Source of the DNA: Oryzias latipes
Taxonomy: Eukaryota > Chordata > Actinopteri > Beloniformes > Adrianichthyidae
DNA: 64,000 nt
Assembly (NCBI RefSeq): GCF_002234675.1
Contig: NC_019879.2
Span: 2,724,619-2,788,618 of the forward strand
Direction: 5' to 3'
Part shown: positions 53,015-64,000 of the stretch, one piece after another
Numbering within the stretch: position 1 is the stretch's first letter
How the letters are laid out: each line of letters opens with the position of its first letter
Notes under the pieces: model-generated
What the model was told of the DNA's origin: nothing
Seen by the model: the letters and a program-made list of their open reading frames with translations, nothing else
Databases searched by the model: none
Translations under genes and position numbers: made by a program

Positions 53015-56000
53015 CTGTAATTACAGAACCAAACCAGAGTGGATGTTTTTGGTAAATTTACATTTACAGAATGTTTTAGTTTGGTAAAACTGGCTTTATT
53101 GACAAATTTAACAACAAATACCACATTCATTAAAAAAAAATTACTGTTTAAAACACAGAGGAAAATCTCAGAAAGTAGAAATATAAAAGACAAAAGTGAC
53201 AAGAAGCTATTGATAGTTGAACATCCTGGCCACTCCTTTCAAAGGGATAATTCCCTGTTAGGTGTAAACTGGAATGGCGTACGGAGGAACCAGTTTAATT
53301 TTAGCTTTTCTTTGGTAGTATAGGAGGGAGTGGCATCACAAACGGTTTTCAAAATCAAAAAAAGGAAAAAGTATCTCTTTGAAACACGAGATCTATGTAC
53401 CAGCAGCAACAGACTGATGACAGAAGACAATGTTTAGTCTCATAAAAGTTTTATTTATAGAAGTAAAACTACAAGTCTGATAAAGAAATGCTCACAGGGT
53501 GGAATTATGTGTCCAGAACTAGAACATTTTCAAACACTCAAGTGGCAGGAAATCTGCTGATGGGAAAATGTCTTTGGTTCACGGGTAGGGGGGGGGGGGC
53601 TAAATGAACGGCAAAAGGTAAAAATAAGGATGGGGTTTATAACAATAATCCTTCTGGACAAGGCACAAGTTACATGTTGATAGGGAGATTATCATATAAT
53701 CACAATTTTATGAAGAAATTGGAAATATGAAAATCTAATTTTTACAGGATGTTAAATATACATTTATAGACAGAACTAAAGCCAATTTAAACATTATATA
53801 GAAAAGAACAGACTAAATTATTGAACAATGAAGCCCAGTGCTCAATCCCAATTATGAGACGCTGCTGATAGAAGAATTACAGGTCACAGAAAAGTATTAA
53901 AAGTATCTTTATGCATGTATTTATTTGAAAATATTCAGACAAAAAAGAAAAAACATCTATAAAGTTTTAAAGTTAAAGTTCAAATACTTTTTCATTAAAA
54001 AAAATAATTTGAGTTGATTAACCTATTTAAGTAATTATTGCATTTTTACTTACTTTGTTAATGTTGTAAACAGTTAATGTAAAAAAAAAAAATTTAGCAA
54101 AATGATTTATTCCCTATTTGCTATATTCTTGTCCATTTTTACACCAGTTCTCCCCATAACAGTTTTAACCAGAATGTATTGACAGAAATAAAAATACATT
54201 TTAAACATTGTAATTCTTGTACAAAAACACCCAATGCAATAGCTGTAAACCCCACTAAATGCTATTGTCAAGGAAAAGTTGAACAAATGTGTGTTCGAGC
54301 ACAAAGTACAAGAGCTGCTCTGTGTTTTATTTATGGTAAATGAGATGGGGGGGTCTATATTTTAAATGTTCAAATATGTGTATAAATATTTCTATTTTCT
54401 ATCTCATAACAATCTGGAAAACAAATCGCAACTTTAAAACTGCACTAAATTGAACACAGATGGAGGATTTCTAAGCTGAGTACAATTTCCCAACAACGTT
54501 TTTCAGCTATTGGCTTCCGTGTTTCTTAAAAATGTCTCATTTTCCACTGACAGATGCATGAGACTCTCCCAACTTCATCATCTCACGTGTAAAAGGTACA
54601 CGCCTTATCATTAGCTAACATTAACATCTTTTCCTTCAATTCTCATTACAATTCTTTCCTTTTGCAGTAGAGCAGAACACCCGTGGTGGATCGGATCCAG
54701 TCCAACTGCGGGACAAACATGAACAGAGCATGTGTGTGTCTGAACTGGGTTCACTGCTTCTGATCTGCAAACCAAATCATTTTACTTGTTTTCATTCACA
54801 GCAATGCAAATTCAAAGATATTTTTTTTTTAAATATAGTATAAAATTTGTACTTGAGACAATTTGTATCTGTTGTTGCCAACATTTAAAAAAAAATACAG
54901 TTTTGTGATGGAGCAAAAGTGGGGGGGGGAATAGTGCTTTTAATGGTGTAACTTCAGGTGACTGTTTGCTAATCATTTCAAACATCCTGTATATTTTGTG
55001 TAAACTGTATTGGATGGAAGGAATTCATCAAAGAAAAACAAAAATCAGATGTGTTTGACTTTTATTCATCACCAAAGACATAGGTGTGCAATCACGCAAA
55101 CCAGATAATGGCAGTGTACGAGCAAGTCTGCATTTAAGCATGCACTACAGCAAGGGGGGGGGGGCTCAGTAATATTTCTACTTAGTAAAATTGTACTTTT
55201 ATTCCTTTTAAGTCCAAGAATATGAAACAGAGTGAACATTTAAACTTGAAATTCATAGATTTTTCTTCTACAAATCAAATGTTTGCTATGAAGAAACTGT
55301 AGTGAAACAATTCACAGATCTAATCTTTAAAGAAGGCATTTGCATCCATTTAAAATATCAGAGCAAAGTTACTATATTTACATCCTTAGGGAGTAGCAGA
55401 GTAACAATAATTCTTGCACCCAAGCATGAAAGGAAATTTGACAAAAGACAAATATGGCTGAAAAGGTGCCATGATCTTAAATCATGATCAAACTTTGTTC
55501 TATATTTGTGATTTGATTTACTTCATTTACGTTACTGATTGAAGATTGTCAACAACAACACATTTCTTTTCTATTCAGACATTCTACACAGTCATTTTAC
55601 GATTGGAAAGCAATTATATGATAATGTGCCAAGCAGAATAAATGGTGTCACTGGGAAAGACAGAAAAGCAAGCCTGTACCCAAACTTCACAATACTTAAT
55701 ATATTTAGCATAAAAACAAGAAATTGAAGAAAAGGCAGTCAACTTTCTCAATCCACTATTTAAAAAAGCACCCCACGCCTGCTCACTGAAATAAAACAAA
55801 ACAAACTCATTCCAAGTCTTGAACAACCTGGCAACCCAGTGCTAAGACAGGTTATCGGTTGCACTCCTGTTGACAGAGATTTACCGTTTTCCACTAAAAG
55901 AAAAAGAACAAAAAGGTTGCATGTCAATGTAGCACAGAGAGGCGAGCAGATGCAGACACACACAGCAGGAGCAGGATGGTTGGACCAGTGCCTTGGAGAT

Positions 56001-56330
56001 GTGGACCTACCAGCTGAACTGTGGGTATTCTTCTTTGAGGGCCTAACGAAAACATTTAGGGAAATACGCTAGATCTGCTTTTTTTGTTTTCTTGAAGAGA
56101 CGCGGAGTCATTTCTAGTTGCTGGTATAATTCCTGGCAAGGTTTTTGCTGGTAATCAAAGAAAACGTGGCGGCAAATGTTCAGGGAGGGAATATCAGTGA
56201 AAGTCTGGAGTATGTTTCCATCTGAAGCAAAGGAAAAGCTCTCAAGAGTGTCGGTGTAGGCAATTAAGACCTACTGGGCCTTCTGTAATTACAGAACCAA
56301 AGCAGAATAGATGTTTTAAGGAAATTACAG
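53015..56330 (-). other. Presumed cavin2 3' UTR and downstream region
   Basis: AT-rich. G-tracts occur at 53587-53599, 54921-54928 and 55155-55164. There is no supported gene or transposon. The part next to 56331 is probably cavin2 3' UTR. Palindrome TTCTGTAATTACAGAA occurs at 56281-56296 and again at 53013-53028. Confidence 0.55.
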
Positions 56331-57269
56331 TTAAGACACTTGCTCCACAGCAACTGCCCCAGTGGCAACCGGAGCGACGGTTGTGTCATTGACGCCTATC
56401 TCATTGGCGGTTGTCTCGTTTGCGGTTGTCTCATTCTCTGTTGTCTTGTTCGGGGTAGTTTCATCTCCACTTTCTTGTTTCTCCACATCCTTCTCTTCCT
56501 CCTCTTCATCTTCATCATCTTCCATCTGTTCTGGAACCGCCAGGCCGGCCACACGCTCGCCGTTCAGCTCACACTCCACGCTCGGTGCTTTTCCATTGAT
56601 TGACACCTCTACTTTCACACTCTCTTTTGCGGTGGGGCTGAGTGCCTCCTGAATCTGCCCTGCAGCATCCTCCAGGGTCTGAACCTTTGCCAGGGAGTTC
56701 TCACCATCTAGGCCTCCGAGAACAGGAATTTCGACGTGAGCATCCTTCTCAGGCGAGACATTTTCTGGCGTGGTGGCCTCCCCAGCTCGGACTTTCTTCA
56801 CTGTGAACGTCATGGGAGCCACCTTAAAGGACGAGCTCTTCGAGGTTGGGCTCTTCGGATGGTTAGGGGTTAAGCTCTTCTTGATTTTCTCCCGCTTCTC
56901 TGGTGGTACAATCTTGGTAGAGATCTTGGCCATCTTCTTCTCAAGGCTTTCACGGGTGAAGGCCTTCTTGAGACTATCGACCTTCTTCAGACTGTTGCGC
57001 TTGAACCTGTCAGCCCTTCTTTCAAACTGGATGGGAGCAACCCCCATAGCGTCGCCCTCCAGCATCTCATCATCTTCCCGATGGATTACTGAAAGGTCTT
57101 CATCTGAGGACAGGCTAATGGTCTGCAGAGCCTCATCTTGGGTGCGGAGGGGATCCACAGAGCCTGCTACAGATGGGGCGGGTTGAATGGACTCTGTATC
57201 GTACAGGCTTGGCAGCGGGGTCCTGGGGGAATCCTTGACCACCACACTGGTTGGGATCTCATTGTCATC
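56331..57269 (-). CDS. cavin2: cavin2 (sdpr), terminal coding exon; exon 1 beyond right edge
   Basis: Cavin-2/serum deprivation response protein is a phosphatidylserine-binding caveolar coat protein that assembles with cavin-1 at plasma-membrane caveolae (family knowledge). This exon gives 312 residues after acceptor AATAG, phase 0. It begins DDNEIPTSVVVKDSP, then SLSSDEDLSVIHRED, RFKRNSLKKVDSLKKAFTRE, KKMAKISTKIVPPEKREKIK and SSSFKVAPMTF, all in the cavin2 order. The C-terminus is acidic (EDDEDEEEEEKDVE) and then has ETTAN-type repeats, ending VAVEQVS and TAA. The N-terminal trimerising coiled coil is encoded by exon 1, which I could not find up to 64000. The ENEIPxSV and SLKKVDSLKKAF blocks favour cavin2 over cavin1, 3 or 4. 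Confidence 0.93.
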   Translation of the reverse strand, partial: DDNEIPTSVVVKDSPRTPLPSLYDTESIQPAPSVAGSVDPLRTQDEALQTISLSSDEDLSVIHREDDEMLEGDAMGVAPIQFERRADRFKRNSLKKVDSLKKAFTRESLEKKMAKISTKIVPPEKREKIKKSLTPNHPKSPTSKSSSFKVAPMTFTVKKVRAGEATTPENVSPEKDAHVEIPVLGGLDGENSLAKVQTLEDAAGQIQEALSPTAKESVKVEVSINGKAPSVECELNGERVAGLAVPEQMEDDEDEEEEEKDVEKQESGDETTPNKTTENETTANETTANEIGVNDTTVAPVATGAVAVEQVS

Positions 57270-58394
57270 CTATTAAAAACAGAAAAATAGGAAAGTGTAT
57301 CACAATGAGGTAGTAATAAGACTGGAGGTGTTTTAGTGAAATAAGAAACAATATAAACTGTTGCATAACTAAAATTTGGGACCACATCATTTATTATTCT
57401 GGTTTGGAAAAAGAAAATGTCTCCAAAGTACCTTGATTTTTACATTTCTCCCAAATGTATTTGTATAAACTGCAATAAAAAACACAGTTGTCCTCATCAA
57501 CATGGTCAAAGACGTTTTAAAACCACCAGTATGTAGTCTCAGGGCTGAAAGGGTTAACAGACTCTGGCATTCAGGCTTGATCTGCCTGTTGGGAGGACCA
57601 AAGAAACCAGTCCCTGCATGCCTGTCAGAGTTTCTTCTTAGGCCATTTGAGGAATTTTGCTGTTTCGTTGCAGGAGTCAATCGTTCCGGTGGGTTTGTTT
57701 CTCCCACCCACCTGTTGAATCTATATGTAATTAAGTATTGGGCAGCATTAATAGAGTCCGGTGGAGAGCAATGACTCCAACAGGAAGGGTTTCATTAAGT
57801 TCCAGAACCTTGTTTATCCACACCCATGGCCATTCAACTCTGTCCATAAAATGCAACTACATACATGCAGGAATGACCTAAAAGGTTTCTTAATTGGTGA
57901 TTCAGGGCTTAGAGCTCCCAACTCCAATGTTCCAATTATTTTTCCAACTAACAGATTTTTACAACTAGATGCAGATCTAGTGGTGGATATGCACAGCTAC
58001 ATGTCTGAAATCTGAGCTTTTGAGTTGATTTATGGTAGCAAGTGTGAGATATATTCTTTTGAGTGGGGATCTTTGTACCAGGACTTGCTGGCTCAGTCGG
58101 AGGTTGTTGCCCTTGCTGGGGCGGCTGGAGTTTAACATTGTAGCCTCACGGCAGTGAAGTTAAACTCCGTTGCTGTCCCGGCCTGGGTGGGCACTGTGGC
58201 GATGTTCCTACGGCCCAGCTGCTCCTGGTATGAATAGATTCCCAAATAGTGTTTCCTCAGAGCAGAGCAAAGCCGTAAGTTCCTTTTAGAAGTTACTTGT
58301 ATAGGTATTCGTTGTGTGTGGTTGTCATGGGACATATGTGTTAATGGAGGGGAGTGGGAAGGGTGGGTTGGGTTTTAATTGTAATATTGTATGA

Positions 58395-58475
58395 TTTTAA
58401 ATGTAAAGCGCTTCAAGTTGCGCAAGGCATTGGAGCGCTTTTTATAAATACATTTTGATTTGATTTGTGAAGATT
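58395..58475 (+). repeat. LINE/SINE 3' tail-like sequence
   Basis: TGTAAAGCGCTTCAAGTTGC, then GGAGCGCTTTTTATAAATAC and a TTTGATTTGATTT tail. This is characteristic of 3' ends of L2-type fish LINEs and the SINEs that share them (recall). No reverse transcriptase frame is next to it. Confidence 0.55.
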
Positions 58476-58554
58476 TCTTTTAATTACAAATGGTTGGCGC
58501 TTCTGCAAATTAAGGGGTCTTCACTCATACATCACTAGTACCGACTGGTCAAAT

Positions 58555-58740
58555 AAATAATTGCGGCTTGAGCACAGCTGGAATTATTATACACAGTCTC
58601 TCATATATCGGAACAAAGCTGTGAAAGAAAAAGCCTGGAGAAAGATTCAATAGATTTGCACCGCTTCACCAAATCTACACCAAGCTTCTGTCAACTGTAG
58701 GTACATAACGCGGGACACATGGACGGTGTGTACGAAGCAA
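58555..58740 (+). repeat. Fourth Harbinger MADF/Myb remnant
   Basis: CGGAACAAAGCTGTGAAAGA and AGCCTGGAGAAAGATTC read in one frame as RNKAVKEKAWRKI-like when shifts are ignored, matching 10380-10440. Broken by stops. Confidence 0.5.
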
Positions 58741-58892
58741 ATTTCTAATGAACTTCCGCCGCTCTCGAAAAACCATGTCCTACCAAAAAGACACTTTTTT
58801 TTAAATTTTGGCTAAAAGCAGCATAATCATAGTTAAAAGACCACTGGGAACACTTTGAAAATAGCTCAAAAGATGATCGAAGTAGGGCTTTA
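58741..58892 (+). repeat. AAAGACCC-family right-end fragment
   Basis: TTTCTAATGAACTTCCGCCG through AAAAGACCACTGGGAACACT and GATGATCGAAGTAGGGCTTT. It abuts the Harbinger remnant. Confidence 0.55.
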
Positions 58893-60302
58893 TGGTGAAA
58901 ACATCGGAAGCTTTAGACTCCTACAAAACAACTTTGTTCTTGCCAAACTTCAGTACTTATTTGCATTTGCACACAAAGTTGACATGCATCAAAATATGAC
59001 AATTTCAGGAATGCATGGCAGCTATTGAGATGCCATAAAGCAAAAAGATGACTTGAGTTGCTGAGGGACTATAAAAGGAGTCTCTCATTCTAAGGAAATA
59101 ATTAAATATTGGAAATAAACGATGAGTGATCACACAAACAAGATAATCCAGATTGTTTATGGCTGGTTGTTGGTCATATGAGGTAAAAGGTTTGCAAAAC
59201 AGCTTTCAGACACCTGATATCTTCTCTCCTAAACCCAAACATGCAGCTGTGGTTAAACGTTCAAAGCATGTCTGGTATCTGCCAGGTAAAAGGAATAAAT
59301 CTGTCTGTGTTTTGCTATGGGCACAACATCAACGGTGAGAACAAGGAGATAGAAAATAAATAATAAATGCAGCTTATTTGAGTTAGAAAGGTAAATGCAA
59401 GTTTCTTTATTGAGGTTCTTTGCTACATTTTCTTTATTACATTGTCAAAACACACAAAGGCATCTTACGATAAGGAAGAACTCGCCGGTAACTGTTGTTT
59501 TTCTGCCGTTTCCTCTTTTGTTTCACTTAAACTTTTATTTAAAAGCACTTCAAGCATAGAAATAAGTTTTACAACTAAGATAGAGCATATTCTATCCAAC
59601 GTTGATACATTTTTGGGTGTAAACCATGATATAAACAATATCTAATTACACCATTTTTAAATAACCATTACCTAAAACCTTACCTATCTGCAAAAATTAG
59701 TGCTATCTTCTGACAGGAACGTCAAATTTACTTTGATATTTCATATGGAGCCGAAAGTAATATGGACAATCGGATAGTTTTTAAACAACTGAGAGGACAA
59801 AAACTGAAACTTGATCAGTCCTGGTCAGATAAACATAATCTTGAAAACATAAAATTCAAAATTTGACAACCTTCTGTACCTTAAACCTTTCTGCTTTCTT
59901 GTAATTAGTACAATTCCCTAATGTAGGATTAACAGAGATCTCTAAAAACTCCTTTTTTAATCCCAGTTTGAGTTGTCTCAGATGTTACAGACAGAGCATG
60001 CTCAGTTGGTTTAGATTTTAGCCGGACCCGCCTGCTCCAGTCTGGGCACGTTGCACACCCACTGAGTTTGTTCAAACCGGTTTTGCACACCGTGTGCCGA
60101 GTGTGAAGTATGTGTGGGAGGCGGCAAGGCGAACACAAACTCAGGAGAACGCAGGAGAGTCATCCAGACTGACTGCAGAATGCTTGTTATGATAATGCTC
60201 TTTTATTAGTTAATGCAGGTCAAAAAGTTGTAACAGTGCGTGAAATTTGGAGCGAAACCTGCTTTAAATGAGAGCAGTATGAGTACTTATTTGCATGATG
60301 GA

Positions 60303-60545
60303 ACTTTAATACCCATTTTGATTAAAAAAAATGTGTTTTTGGTGTTTTTTAAATATTAGGAAATTTAACATTTCTGAGTATTTCTTTCTTTAAATCATTG
60401 TGAATCAATAGCAGACGAAACATATGCAGTTTGAAAGAGATTCCATTTGTGACATAGACAATACCATGGGTGCATTACAAACCCCTTGCTCCGCCTGCTC
60501 CATTTGACACGTCCACTAGACCAGATGCATGGAAGTTGACTTATT
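60303..60545 (+). repeat. AAAGACCC-family left-end fragment
   Basis: Contains GTGTTTTTGGTGTTTTTTAA and TTGTGAATCAATAGCAGACG, the left half of the family. Confidence 0.5.
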
Positions 60546-60844
60546 CTTAAATATTTTTATCTGTCTATTTTTATTAATATTTGTGTTTTTGAAAAAAGTT
60601 AGATTTTATCATGTTCAACAAAAGTTTATCATGTTTGACCTGTTATCCAGCATGTTCTGGATTTTGGCCCCCTGAGCAACCAAGTTTGACACCCCTGCTT
60701 TAAAGCAAAGCTTTTTTAACTTTTGGAAGAAATATGCACACTCTTGACCTGAGTCTGAGTGAACGTGATTTAACTTATTATTGTTACAGTGTTCATTTGA
60801 ACTGTATTTTAGTTGTAATTTATTGTTTTGACCGTATATTTTTA

Positions 60845-60935
60845 CTGTGATCATGCTTTTCGGCCCAGGTCTCCCTTTTTATAAAAAGATCTTCTCTGAA
60901 TGGGACTTCCTGGTGAAATAAAGGTTAAATAAAAA
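60845..60935 (+). repeat. LINE 3' end-like sequence
   Basis: CCAGGTCTCCCTTTTTATAA, then GAATGGGACTTCCTGGTGAA and ATAAAGGTTAAATAAAA. This is a very common fish L2/CR1-type LINE 3' end (recall). Only the tail is present. Confidence 0.6.
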
Positions 60936-60954
60936 CAATCAGAGCTGGCTTTTG

Positions 60955-61240
60955 CCTCAAAACTGTAAAGTTGGATTACTCCAATATTGCTTGCAATTTT
61001 TTGATACACCACTAAGGTTAGGCTGGGGGTGTGACAGGCTGTAGCGGGAGAGAGAGTACACAAATGGATAATGGGAAGTGGTGGTGGGGTAGCGCTGCCC
61101 CAATGGTCCTGCCCCTTAGGTGAATTTCTAATGAACTTCTGCCGCTCTGCAGAAACTAAAAGAAAAAAAACGACAGTTTTTTTATATTTTCTCCAAAAAG
61201 CGACAATAATTATCAAAATATGATCAGAGAGGGTCTTTAA
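60955..61240 (+). repeat. AAAGACCC-family right-end fragment
   Basis: GAATTTCTAATGAACTTCTG through ATATGATCAGAGAGGGTCTT. It may be the other half of 60303-60545, with LINE-tail sequence between them. Confidence 0.55.
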
Positions 61241-64000
61241 TGCAGTTTTTTTTACTGGAAACTTTTTTATGTAATCAAATTTTCAATGCGCCTTGTGTGA
61301 GTTTATGAACACAATAGTTTCTGATGTCCCCTGTTTAGCCCTGTTCAGACTTAGCATGCAAGATCAAAGCAAATGTGTGTCTGTGTGTGTGAGTGTGTTT
61401 GCATGTGCCTCTCTATGTGGCACTGTTCTCTTGGGAACCTTGTTAATTAACAAACCCCTCAAGCAAAGACTCATTACCCACTAAGAATGTGATACAGTAC
61501 GTGTGCGTTTCTGCGAGGCAACACTGTAGACCGCCACGCCGAACACTCACTGTTGTTTAAAGAGAGAAACCGTTTCAAAGAACGAGACAAAAGCAAATAC
61601 ACTGTGGGAAGGCCGGGAAGGCTAAAATAATTTACTCTGACAGCGAATTTACTGTACGACAAAGGGCACGTACGTCAAAACTAACTTACTTATGTAACGC
61701 CGGTCAAAATCTCATTGAGCAGAAGCCTGGAAAAAGTCTCCTCTAATTGCAAACCCTGCAAGGTGTTAGTAAGCTAGAGCTTATGTAAGCCGGTTCTCTT
61801 AAGCCTTTTGTTGGGTTCAAACGGATCACAGCACGGCACACAAACGGCTAAAGTGTAAAAGAGCTAAGATCAGCTCGTGTTACTCGGATAATGACTCTAC
61901 GTGCAAGGCTAAACCGCTTCCAATGCTTTTGTTAGCTTAGCTTTGTTCCACTTTGAATGGGTGGGTGTGTGCAGACTTTTGCCTGATGTTGGTGTCCCAG
62001 TTGACCTCATCTGCAGTGTGCATTTAGAGCAAAGAAATAACCTTTAGCATCATGTTCCACCCTAAGAGGAATTTACAGTAAGATATAGTGTACTCAAGAT
62101 TAAATTACTGCAACTGTACTTTAGATGACATTAGCATGATTGTGTCACTGTTTAGCAGCCACTATTGGCTAGTCCCCTAATGGTGCTTTTAGCTATAAAA
62201 TACTACAAACAAAGATCGTGTCTTCTTTCACGCCAACACGGGAGTTTTCTGCAAAGCCCAGAAGCCGTGTTTGTGTTTCCGCTAACAATCGTTTCAGTTG
62301 GTTCTTCAGAAAATGAATTGAGGTTTCCTTAATCCTACCTGTTTGGCTGGTGGAAGCGGACAGATACAGTGGCCCTTTGAACCTGTTTGTCTTGTTTGCA
62401 GCCTGTTCCAGTTGTACCATGTTGCAGCTTTTAAGGGAATCATCAAATCAATAAATGTGATCATTTTTAGCTTTTTATGATAAAGTTTCCATGACGCCAA
62501 ACCATGCTTGTAAGGCGATGAGGATGAAATGGAGCAAGGAGTGTTTATCTTAGTGCTGTAAAAAAACCTGCACATCATTAAAGGTAGTGAAGGAGGCCAT
62601 AAACGGAAAACAGGGTTCTATAGATGATTGAAAAGGTTTTAGGAGCAACTTACAAAATAAGTACAATTTTTTCCACATTTTCATGGTCACAAATCTGTAA
62701 TAACCATTGATTCCATCTGTGTTTTGCTTTAATAAAGACAGTAAATATGGGTTTTCATAAGCAGAATTGGTTCAATAAAATCCCAACTATATAAGGGAGT
62801 AATGCAAACGCCACTATGGGCACACATTTGGCAGATTTGCTGTCCTAACCCTAAATAACCATTTGTACCATATTTGATACATGGATTTCTGAGACCCCTA
62901 ACTAATTGGCATAAGTAAAACATTTCTTAAAAAGCCATTGTTTATGACTTGGTCCATGTTTTCTGCCCTGTAGTTCATCATCATTCCACTAGGGGTAGTA
63001 GAAGAACTTTTCCTGCTTATTTTGAAATGACTGATTCCGTGAAACTTCAAAAACACTTTTGGCGGGAAAAAGTTTAGCTAATTTTCTGAAGTTTATGGTA
63101 AGAATTATTCATCTATTGTTAAAATTTCTTTAAACTGACTACTTGCAGTATTGAAAAAATGCTAAATTTGTTGATGATTATTTCTTTACAAAACAGTGTT
63201 TGAAGTGGCACCACGTCCACTTCAAAAACAATAGATTGCGTCCTTTTTTTTTTTCCTGTTTGCATGTTTTGGCTTTATTTGGTTCCATAGTTTACTTGCA
63301 CCAAACTTGCTGTATGGCACCACACCCCTCTCCACCCCAACTACAGTACATGAGCCATCTGTGTGCACAGGAAGGAAAGAGGAAAGGATGGAAAGGAAAT
63401 AGTGCAGTGATAGCAAAAACTATGATACAGCATTGGAAAAGCTCTACATGTTGGATTTGGGCTTCGACTAACGCGTCAACATTCCTGTGTGACATCATGC
63501 CTCGTGGTCTGGTGCCTGCAGAACGTTGCACTGCAAACTTCTTTTGGTCTCCCACCCCTTCCATTTTTGCCACACCAAAAGGAAAGCACTGGCTGTTTAC
63601 TGGCTCTGTGGGCTTACGCAGTCACACAGTACAATGACCAATTGAGGAGCGATGTCATACTGACAAGCTGGTTGAGTGGCAACAGCTGTAATCTAGAGAG
63701 GCCACCACCGTTCCTGCTGACATTAATGATCGGTTTGGACAGCTTAAGGAAGCTCCTTGCAGGGCAGCAGGTCAGACACTTCAGATGATGATAGGCTACA
63801 CCTTGTGAGTCATATGCTCTAATTAATTGCCTAGTGACATGATACCCAACCAAACACCTGGCCCTGCTGAAATATTGCCTGTCATTTTCTCTAAATGACA
63901 GACAAAGCTACGTACACGCCTGGCGTATGTGACACGTTCAAGAAGGCACTAAACGGGTCTCTGAATGCACCTTTAGCATTTGGTGTTCACACAGGTCTGT

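Larger units (their letters stand above)
57270..64000 (-). other. Partial cavin2 intron 1
   Basis: At least 6.7 kb. It contains LINE-tail-like sequences (58395, 60845), a Harbinger remnant (58555), fragments of the AAAGACCC family, a hAT-like end (CAAGTTTGACACCCCTG near 60680) and a short TG-rich tract at 61375-61405. 59100-60300 and 61300-64000 show nothing I can support. The 145-codon plus-strand frame at 63200 begins at TTG and has no recognisable domain. Confidence 0.6.

Noticed and set aside
63200..63637. 145-codon plus-strand frame near the right edge
   Set aside because: It starts at TTG and shows no recognised domain. The DNA lies in the cavin2 intron and lacks splice or promoter support.
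57270..64000. Search for cavin2 exon 1 (coiled-coil region) on the minus strand
   Set aside because: No frame with the leucine-rich LTLLDKLVNMLD-like block was found, so it is taken to lie beyond 64000.

Overview
The window is nuclear DNA of a ray-finned (teleost) fish. The genes are intron-rich with GT-AG splicing. The intergenic DNA is AT-rich and full of small vertebrate-type DNA transposons and a tRNA-headed SINE. The encoded proteins are vertebrate muscle, immune and caveolar proteins. The species cannot be named from the sequence alone. All four protein genes lie on the minus strand, so each reads right to left.

Layout. (1) Positions 115-36963 carry most of speg, the striated-muscle preferentially expressed giant kinase of the titin/obscurin/MLCK family. 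I traced 32 coding exons whose splice phases agree end to end (about 2,849 codons). The domain order is one N-terminal Ig domain, a Ser/Pro-rich region, a run of Ig domains with one fibronectin-III domain, the first protein kinase domain, a roughly 890-residue disordered linker in a single exon, and the start of the next Ig domain. The remaining Ig/Fn3 modules and the second kinase lie beyond the left edge. (2) Positions 42132-43314 carry a CXCR1/CXCR2-type chemokine receptor with a 7-base first coding segment. (3) Positions 46524-48223 carry nabp1, the OB-fold single-stranded-DNA-binding subunit of the SOSS complex, complete in six exons. (4) Positions 49306-49387 carry a tRNA-Ser(CGA). (5) Positions 56331-57269 carry the last exon of cavin2 (sdpr); its first exon is not in the window and should lie beyond 64000.

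The genes do not form a functional pathway. They act in muscle triad organisation, leukocyte chemotaxis, DNA repair and caveola formation. Their order is of synteny interest, because from memory the human counterparts all lie on the long arm of chromosome 2, in two separate places.

Between and within the genes the DNA is mostly mobile-element debris: five copies of a TTAA-flanked piggyBac-like MITE, about ten copies or fragments of a second TIR family (ends AAAGACCC), several copies of a hAT-like family (ends CAGTGTTCCCT), three SINEs with clear target-site duplications, Harbinger MADF/Myb-like remnants, a candidate solo LTR, and a multi-layer nested stack at 29322-30887. I found no CRISPR array, operon or defence-type system, and no convincing undescribed pathway. 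The most interesting points are a GC-donor or alternative-start exon in speg, reciprocal loss of Ig cysteines in speg, a long inverted-repeat element at 27953-28506, and the nested transposon stack.
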